Assembly (NCBI GenBank): GCA_039190005.1 | Contig: JBCCYM010000031.1 | Location: 1 to 20,271 of the forward strand | DNA: 20,271 nucleotides | From: JBCCYM01 sp039190005 | Lineage (GTDB): Bacteria > Pseudomonadota > Gammaproteobacteria > UBA12402 | Direction: 5' to 3' | Shown here: piece after piece, positions 15,620-20,271 of the stretch | Position numbering within the stretch: the stretch's first letter is position 1 | Layout: every line of letters begins with the position of its first letter | The notes under the pieces: generated by a model | What the model saw: the letters and a program-made list of their open reading frames with translations, nothing else | What the model was told of the DNA's origin: nothing | The model's database searches: none | Translations under genes and position numbers: made by a program

Positions 15620-16817
15620 GTGTTTTCAACAAGTTATCACCTGTTTGCCGCACTGACGCATCCTGCCCTTGCGGGAGTTTTGCGGGAGCTTGTGCTGATT
15701 GACAATATTTACGCACCTGTAACAATGTTGGACTGCTGCTTTGTCGATCACAAATGCGATTGACTGCCGCTAATAGCGATTGCAGCTCTGCCGCCGAGTA
15801 ATGCGTGGTTATCCGTCCGGACTTATGACCCAGCAAATCTTGACGATCCTCTAGGCTTACGCCTGCCGCACGTAATCGTCGACCAAAGGTATGACGAAGA
15901 TCATGCACACGCACCTCTGACAAACCGGCTTTCTTCCGCGCCGCTTTCCAGCCATTGGTATTCATGTTATACATGGGGCGCATTTGATTGCAATGACGAT
16001 GTGCAAACACAAATCGAGTGTCCCGTCCACGTTGACGCTCTATGACCTGCCTTGCAATATCGTTTATCATAATCAAACGGTCTTCCCCATTTTTAGTTCG
16101 CCGAATCAGTTCACCATTAACGCCTTTTTCATAGCCCGGAATCACAAACACAATTGTGTCTAATTCCGCCACCACAATTTCCCAGCGCCATTGTAATTGG
16201 CAAACTTCTTGATTACGGCAACCTGTATTGACCGCAAACAACATCATTTCGCCGAGTAACGGTGGCAGTCCCGCAAATAAGCGATCTTGCTCCGACCACG
16301 AAATCGGACGTGGTTTGCGATTATCATGCATCGGCAACAGTTTAATTTTAGGCACTTGCGCTAACCAAGGACGACCTTCCTGATCCAGCCATTCACTGGC
16401 TGCCTGGTTGAGCAAGTGGCGTATTACCGCGAGACTATAATTAATCGTGCGATTTTTCACACCCTGTTGCTGTCGATGGGTGATAAAGGCTTGTAAACTT
16501 CCCATGTGGATAGCTTCAAGCGTTTTTTGTGTCAGATAAGGACGCAATAACGTTAATTGGCGAATATCCTCTCGGATAGTCTGCTTCTTAGCATTCATTT
16601 TCACGTACTGCTGTGCAGCTTGCTCAAATGTATACTGAGGACGCGCGCCAAATTTCCTTACCTGTCTTAATGTTTCGACCCGGTACGCGAGGTACTGTTC
16701 AGCTTCTTCGAGAGATGCCGTGCCAGTACTTTCGCAAAGCCGTTGTCCGAAAACACATTTATCAATGTGCCAGACTCCACCGCGCCGGTAGAGACCTGGG
16801 ATTTTCTTTTTTGCCAT
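15582..16817 (-). CDS. Tyrosine-type site-specific integrase
   Basis: A phage/island integrase of 411 residues. Seen: an N-terminal arm-binding-like domain (1-60); a core-binding SAM-like domain (about 60-160) with INYSLAVIRHLLNQA; and a catalytic domain with R201 in NTGCRNQEVCQLQW, K242, H305 and R308 in VHDLRHTFGRRL, H331 in LLGHKSGRITTHY, and the nucleophile Y340. The catalytic set is complete, so it is probably active. The last residues (LEPARGFEPPTN) are encoded across the tRNA-Thr, a common pattern. GGAG lies about 10 bp before the ATG. It overlaps the upstream excisionase-like gene by 151 bp. Confidence 0.95.
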   Translation of the reverse strand: MAKKKIPGLYRRGGVWHIDKCVFGQRLCESTGTASLEEAEQYLAYRVETLRQVRKFGARPQYTFEQAAQQYVKMNAKKQTIREDIRQLTLLRPYLTQKTLEAIHMGSLQAFITHRQQQGVKNRTINYSLAVIRHLLNQAASEWLDQEGRPWLAQVPKIKLLPMHDNRKPRPISWSEQDRLFAGLPPLLGEMMLFAVNTGCRNQEVCQLQWRWEIVVAELDTIVFVIPGYEKGVNGELIRRTKNGEDRLIMINDIARQVIERQRGRDTRFVFAHRHCNQMRPMYNMNTNGWKAARKKAGLSEVRVHDLRHTFGRRLRAAGVSLEDRQDLLGHKSGRITTHYSAAELQSLLAAVNRICDRQSSSPTLLQVRKYCQSAQAPAKLPQGQDASVRQTGDNLLKTLEPARGFEPPTN

Positions 16818-17047
16818 AATGAGTTTCTCCGCAATGCTTTTGTCGCAGAAATCCCATTGCCATGCTTACCGTAGCTCAGCCAGTTATCCAAGTCAAGGAC
16901 ATCGAAGCCAATACCGCGCGATCCGATGCGAATACAGGGCAATTGGGGGCGAACATGTTGATTAAAATACTTACGCGACATGCCCAGGTAGGCTGGGACA
17001 TCTTTTAAGCGAATAATACGAGGGGGAATGTGGTAATCAGAAGCCAT
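16667..17047 (-). CDS. Excisionase/AlpA-like helix-turn-helix protein
   Basis: A 126-residue reading frame. Residues 8-60 resemble the MerR-like winged helix of AlpA/excisionase proteins: RIIRLKDVPAYLGMSRKYFN (recognition region), PCIRIGSRGIGFDVLDLDNW (strand-wing-helix). Such proteins bend attachment-site DNA to favour excision, or regulate the integrase gene. The part after about residue 76 lies inside the integrase start in another frame and looks like chance sequence, so the working protein may be mainly the first 80 residues. No Shine-Dalgarno is visible. Co-directional with, and likely coupled to, the integrase. Confidence 0.65.
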   Translation of the reverse strand: MASDYHIPPRIIRLKDVPAYLGMSRKYFNQHVRPQLPCIRIGSRGIGFDVLDLDNWLSYGKHGNGISATKALRRNSLWQKRKSQVSTGAVESGTLINVFSDNGFAKVLARHLSKKLNSTSRTGSKH

Positions 17048-17146
17048 ATCAATAAAGCGTGTTAAGTTTGTAGTATGAAACGGAGCGATTTTTTGTTATC
17101 TTTTAAACAATGCAAGTACAGACATTAGAGAGATAAACAAACCACC

Positions 17147-18004
17147 ATGAAAACGGACATCAGTTATTTACCGGTACAAAAGCAACAAGAGCTGACATAC
17201 CTCGTTCAACTCATTCAGGATACCGCGCCGGCGGAGATGATTATCCTGTTCGGCAGCTATGCTCGTAATGACTGGGTAGAGGATAAATACGATGAGGAAC
17301 ATTTTCGCTATCAAAGCGATATGGATATTTTAGTTGTTGTGGAAACTAAAAGTGAAACAACGCAATCCAAATATCAACTGGATATTAAACATACCATCCG
17401 CCAAGATGAGACGCTTAAAACACCGGTGTCTATTATTGTCCATGATATTGAATTCTTTAACCGCCGTTTACGTAAAGGACAATATTTTTTTAGCGACATT
17501 AAAAAAGAAGGTATATTTTTATACAACAGCGGTAATTACCAATTAGATGAAGCGAAAGAACTGTTGCCGCTGGAACGGCGAAATCTTGCGTTTGAGGATT
17601 TTGAGTATTATTTTAAAGAGGCTGATGAATTTAAAGAAATTGTAGATTTTTGTTTGAGTAAAAATAGACTCAATAAAGCTGCTTTTCTACTCCACCAAAC
17701 TGCCGAACGATTATATGCAGTAATATTACTTGTTTTCACGCGCTACAAGCCAAATACCCACAATTTAGAAATTCTAAGAAAACTCGCCTACTCCGTGAGC
17801 AATGAACTCGCGCCGGTTTTCCCACTCAGCACTGATGAAAACCGCTGGCTATTTGATTTATTGGTTAAAGCTTATGTTGATGCTCGTTATAAGCCCAGCT
17901 ATAAAATTACCAAAAATGAACTTGAACAGCTCATCAAGCATGTTGAATATTTACGCAACGTTGCTCATAGTATTTGTGAGAAAAAGATTGAAAGTTTTGT
18001 TTAG
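17147..18004 (+). CDS. Fused nucleotidyltransferase (MNT)-HEPN domain protein
   Basis: 285 residues with two domains. Residues 28-100 are a DNA-polymerase-beta-type nucleotidyltransferase: LFGSYAR (34-40) and SDMDILVVV with metal ligands D58 and D60; the 20-residue gap between them matches a known subgroup. Residues about 140-275 are a helical HEPN domain: NKAAFLLHQTAERLYAVILL (176-195) and a R-x5-H motif, R199 to H205 in RYKPNTH, fitting the R-x(4-6)-H RNase signature. As separate genes these two domains form HEPN/MNT toxin-antitoxin pairs in which MNT can AMPylate the HEPN RNase; here they are one chain. Carried on the tRNA-Thr island beside the integrase, so an anti-phage or stability role is plausible but unproven. 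AGAGAG precedes the ATG by 14 bp, rather far. Confidence 0.85.
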   Translation: MKTDISYLPVQKQQELTYLVQLIQDTAPAEMIILFGSYARNDWVEDKYDEEHFRYQSDMDILVVVETKSETTQSKYQLDIKHTIRQDETLKTPVSIIVHDIEFFNRRLRKGQYFFSDIKKEGIFLYNSGNYQLDEAKELLPLERRNLAFEDFEYYFKEADEFKEIVDFCLSKNRLNKAAFLLHQTAERLYAVILLVFTRYKPNTHNLEILRKLAYSVSNELAPVFPLSTDENRWLFDLLVKAYVDARYKPSYKITKNELEQLIKHVEYLRNVAHSICEKKIESFV

Positions 18005-18061
18005 ATTAGAACAATCTTTAAATCCGGTATAATACATTTGCAAAACTTTTGACTACTATAA

Positions 18062-19246
18062 CTATTTTCCAGATAATTGTTTAATGTTAAGTAAGTTTGG
18101 TGGCATAATCTCTTTAGTTAAACCATCAAAACTTGGTTCAAACAATCTATGCATAACTTGTTCCAATGCTCTTTTTTGTTGATCGCTTGCGCCTTCTTTT
18201 AATAAAGCTAAATAAACCTGCACCATTACTTGCTTCTGCTCTGCTTCATTCTGTAAATGTTGAAAAGACAAATAAACTTTAACACAAATATATACAAACC
18301 AAATTATAAAAATAGCCAAGAAAACACAAAATGCTAACTTATAAAAAGGTAATGTACTAAGTGTAGTATTCATTTCTACATAAGCTATACCTAAAAATCC
18401 CAATACAGCAATACTAGCAGATACTAATGTAATAATTAATGAAAGTTTTTTATTCTTCCTAGATTTTTTTATTCTTTTTTTCCAATATTTTACAGGAGCT
18501 TGAAGCTGTATTTCTTCATTATATGCTTTTTTTAAGTTCTCAAATTCTTCCTTTACTTTTTCATTAAATTTTCCCCATCCTTTTTCAGATGTTCCATACA
18601 ACTGATTAAATTGCTCCTCTTTTTCTTGTTTTAGATCTTCAAACTGCTGTGCATTAGTATTTAATAAATTGCGGATATCTTCTTCTATACTTTTAACATC
18701 ATCGCCACTGGTTTTTATTTCTGATATTATCTTATCTGATTGAGTAGTAATATTTTCGATAAGTGTATCAAACTGTTCTTCCTTTGCCTGAACTGCTTCC
18801 TGACCTCCCTGAAGATATTGGCTAACCTCAATAATTACCTCAGGTGGAATATTTTTCTGGTCTACCGATGGCTTCCGGACATTTTGATTAATTGATTCAG
18901 GATATTTAACAGATCTTAGTAACAGCCACGCATATCCTTGATAGCATTGTGATTTGTTATATCTTTCATATAACTTTATCAAAAATTTACCATCAGCAGA
19001 CTCTGATGACACGTATAGGCATTTTCTATAATTAATATTAATAGCACGAATTAATCTTTCTATTTGAGATTGATTTTGATCTTCTCGCTCTATAAATGAT
19101 TGATTAATATTTACCAGAGACATAAAATCCTTATCACGGTACATACAAGCCAATAATCCCTGTTCTTTAAGTCCCCAAGATCTCAACGCCTGTAACGACT
19201 CGAATTCTTTTTTACCAATATCAGTAACAATTTCATATTTTGCCAT
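18062..19246 (-). CDS. Coiled-coil protein with two C-terminal membrane helices (DUF6161-like?)
   Basis: 394 residues, function unknown. The N-terminal about 115 residues are a mixed soluble domain; 140-245 is strongly charged and heptad-like (long coiled coil); LQAPVKYWKKRIKKSRKNKK (248-267) is a basic stretch leading into two hydrophobic helices (about 268-290 and 301-325); then a short tail with YLALLKEG and HRLFEPSFDGL. The APVKYW...R stretch, the helix pair and the LF-PS-DGL ending recall proteins annotated DUF6161, from memory. AAGGAT lies about 10 bp before the ATG. Very AT-rich. Single gene on the island, convergent to the MNT-HEPN gene. A membrane-anchored effector or sensor is a guess. 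Confidence 0.75.
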   Translation of the reverse strand: MAKYEIVTDIGKKEFESLQALRSWGLKEQGLLACMYRDKDFMSLVNINQSFIEREDQNQSQIERLIRAININYRKCLYVSSESADGKFLIKLYERYNKSQCYQGYAWLLLRSVKYPESINQNVRKPSVDQKNIPPEVIIEVSQYLQGGQEAVQAKEEQFDTLIENITTQSDKIISEIKTSGDDVKSIEEDIRNLLNTNAQQFEDLKQEKEEQFNQLYGTSEKGWGKFNEKVKEEFENLKKAYNEEIQLQAPVKYWKKRIKKSRKNKKLSLIITLVSASIAVLGFLGIAYVEMNTTLSTLPFYKLAFCVFLAIFIIWFVYICVKVYLSFQHLQNEAEQKQVMVQVYLALLKEGASDQQKRALEQVMHRLFEPSFDGLTKEIMPPNLLNIKQLSGK

Positions 19247-19400
19247 AATACTATTATCCTTTAATGTTCATTCGATTAATAAGATTATCTAACCAAATAG
19301 TGCATAGTAAGTTAGAACATATTGTAATCAATATAACATAAAGCTTAACCAAAATCACTTTTTTACTAATCAACCTAGACCCAAAAAAATTTTAACAAAT

Positions 19401-19430
19401 AAAAAAACCAGCATACAGCGTACTGGTTTA
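19401..19430 (-). terminator. Intrinsic terminator on the minus strand
   Basis: aaaccag (19405-19411) pairs with ctggttt (19423-19429) around an 11-base loop that can pair further. Read on the minus strand, the stem is followed by seven T. It faces away from the 18062-19246 gene's coding part and ends some transcript that begins to its right. Confidence 0.7.
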
Positions 19431-19477
19431 ATGCAATGGTTATTACCATTATTTATCGAGTATACTCACTCGTTGAG

Positions 19478-19506
19478 TTGTTTATATTTTTTTAAGTAGT
19501 TAATAT
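19478..19506 (+). promoter_or_regulatory. Possible plus-strand promoter opposite the candidate RNA
   Basis: TTGTTT (19478-19483) and TAATAT (19501-19506) with a 17-bp spacer. Start would be near 19513, at the first base of the structured segment. The perfect palindrome GAGTATACTC (19458-19467) lies just upstream. AT-rich context makes chance matches common. Confidence 0.25.
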
Positions 19507-19603
19507 CAATCAACTGGCAGGATAGCCATTCCTCGCGCAGGACAGCGCAGTTGTTACTAACTCAAAGTTGTTTTTATAAAAGTAGTTTTTTCTAGCTTAG
19601 TAG

Positions 19604-19702
19604 TTAGTGTTTGTTAAGTTGTTTGTTTACGGCTATACCTATTACAGAAGTCATGACAAACAGAAGATAATAAGCACGGCACAATCCGTTAAGAAACAGC
19701 AT
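19604..19702 (-). CDS. Possible 32-residue hydrophobic peptide
   Basis: ATG at 19700-19702 to TAA at 19604-19606. The peptide begins MLFLNGLCRAYYLLFVM, continues TSVIGIAVNK and ends LNKH: a single membrane-spanning stretch with a basic tail, the general look of type I toxin peptides. It starts 40 nt into the predicted transcript. No Shine-Dalgarno is visible, which weakens the case. Confidence 0.2.
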   Translation of the reverse strand: MLFLNGLCRAYYLLFVMTSVIGIAVNKQLNKH

Positions 19703-19748
19703 GGAAAAAGTAGAAACGTCGAAGTAAAGCGTTACCAGAATAATGCTC

Positions 19749-19776
19749 AGTTTAGCAGATTTTCTTTTTTTGTCAA
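19749..19776 (-). promoter_or_regulatory. Predicted strong minus-strand promoter
   Basis: Perfect -35 TTGACA (19771-19776) and -10 TAAACT (19749-19754) with a 16-bp spacer and an extended TGC before the -10. Start near 19742. It has no conventional gene downstream. Confidence 0.5.
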
Positions 19777-19808
19777 GTGCGTTTTTTTAATTCACTGCCC
19801 TCCATGTG

Positions 19809-19906
19809 GCGAGAAGCGGCGAGCTTTTGTACAGTCTTGGATTGAGCCGACAAAAATTTTTCAACTTTTTTTACTTCTCTTGGAATTCATAGCGAGAAGC
19901 GGCGAG
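19809..19906. repeat. Paired 15-bp direct repeats gcgagaagcggcgag
   Basis: Exact copies at 19809-19823 and 19892-19906, 83 bp apart (close to eight helical turns). Each holds two gcgag words 10 bp apart. They are GC-rich in a very AT-rich stretch and lie upstream of the minus-strand promoter at 19749-19776. Confidence 0.8.
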
Positions 19907-19919
19907 AACTTGTAAGCAT

Positions 19920-19949
19920 TTGTATAGCCTACTTATAGGCTAGTATTAT
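19920..19949 (+). promoter_or_regulatory. Promoter-like site with embedded palindrome
   Basis: TTGTAT (19920-19925) and TATTAT (19944-19949), 18 bp apart, enclose a perfect 7-bp inverted repeat TAGCCTA-CTTA-TAGGCTA (19925-19942), an operator-like placement. Downstream on this strand there is only a 32-codon open frame from 19948. Confidence 0.3.
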
Positions 19950-20271
19950 GATCACTAATTTTAGATTTTCTAATGGGTATTTTGATGATTCACAAACACG
20001 TATTCATCTGTTAGTTTTGGTGGTTAACGTCATCGTTAAAAAATAATCATACGCTTATTGGCGTTTCCATCAACGTTAAGAAAACAAAATCCGGAAACTT
20101 TACCTTAACCTATTAAGATCATTAATTACGCTGCACAAGTAATAGCATAGCATCGACAAAGACAAGGTAAATGATAGAGGCACATGATAATACTCTTGTC
20201 AGTTAAGTTATCGCACAATGCTATCATCCGCTTGCTGTAGAAGTCGCAAAAGCAAAGAATCAAAAGAATCA
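19950..20271. other. Right-edge region without a convincing gene
   Basis: A short frame (19948-20046, 32 codons) has no ribosome site and its ATG overlaps the -10-like box, so I do not call it. A hairpin TTAACG-tcat-CGTTAA is at 20024-20039. No tRNA, insertion sequence end or attachment-site copy is seen before the window ends. Confidence 0.5.

Larger units (their letters stand above)
19401..19742 (-). ncRNA. Candidate transcript (RNA or small-peptide mRNA), about 340 nt
   Basis: A minus-strand unit delimited by a strong predicted promoter (19749-19776) and an intrinsic terminator (19401-19430), with no ordinary protein gene inside. It contains a 32-codon hydrophobic reading frame (19604-19702) and, toward the 3' end, a three-way-junction-like structure (outer stem caactg/cagttg, 19511-19553, with two inner hairpins). 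Prediction only; no match to a known RNA family is claimed. Confidence 0.4.

Noticed and set aside
18028..18040. TATAAT box between the convergent island genes
   Set aside because: No matching -35 and no gene or terminator downstream on that strand.
19680..19742. tmRNA-like words (attctgg, ttcgacg, catgc) at the start of the minus-strand unit
   Set aside because: Spacing differs from ssrA, there is no matching T-arm or CCA end, and no recognisable tag frame.
19607..19915. A 102-codon plus-strand frame
   Set aside because: It starts at a TTG without a ribosome site, has no recognisable domain, and crosses a direct repeat and the opposing promoter.
15617..20271. Second attachment-site copy or CRISPR array
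   Set aside because: I found no repeat of the tRNA 3' end and no regularly spaced repeats in the rest of the window.

Overview
The window suggests a moderately AT-rich gammaproteobacterium, probably host-associated (Legionellales/Coxiellaceae-like is my guess; there is no rRNA or other decisive marker). Supporting signs are the order accB-accC-prmA-fis, the ubiK-tsaD pair, mlaA-trmL, a type 2 malate dehydrogenase, and a gene at the left edge carrying tandem eukaryote-type C2H2 zinc fingers, as might be acquired by a bacterium living in protists.

Layout. 1-1807: an AT-rich gene fusing a DNA-methyltransferase-like domain, an asparagine-rich/acidic/basic linker and four Krueppel-type zinc fingers. 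1848-2012: what looks like the tail of a broken gene. 2046-4149: a drug-efflux type MFS gene with its own promoter, followed 2 bp later by an ArsR-like regulator. 4163-4231: a palindromic repeat between convergent genes. 4230-12520: mostly housekeeping genes. These are mdh; ubiK-tsaD (4-bp overlap); divergently mlaA-trmL; the convergent accB-accC-prmA-fis operon; and galM. 12593-12684: a long near-perfect inverted repeat. 12776-15032: a FUSC-family membrane protein, then an MFS gene broken by a single-base frameshift. 15074-15427: a CsaA-like tRNA-binding protein.

15544-15619 is tRNA-Thr(UGU) with a near-consensus promoter. Its 3' half is the attachment site of an integrated element that extends to the right edge: a tyrosine integrase whose last codons lie inside the tRNA, an overlapping excisionase/AlpA-like gene, a fused nucleotidyltransferase-HEPN protein, and a coiled-coil, two-helix membrane protein. 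The last kilobase (19247-20271) has no convincing protein gene. It does carry a promoter, a 32-codon hydrophobic reading frame, an intrinsic terminator, paired GC-rich direct repeats and other palindromes, which together suggest an undescribed RNA or small-peptide locus. No second copy of the attachment site is visible, so the element's far end is outside the window.

The two most interesting loci are the methyltransferase-zinc finger fusion, in which the finger framework is nearly identical between repeats while the DNA-contacting helices differ, and the unexplained transcription unit at 19401-19776 inside the tRNA-Thr island.
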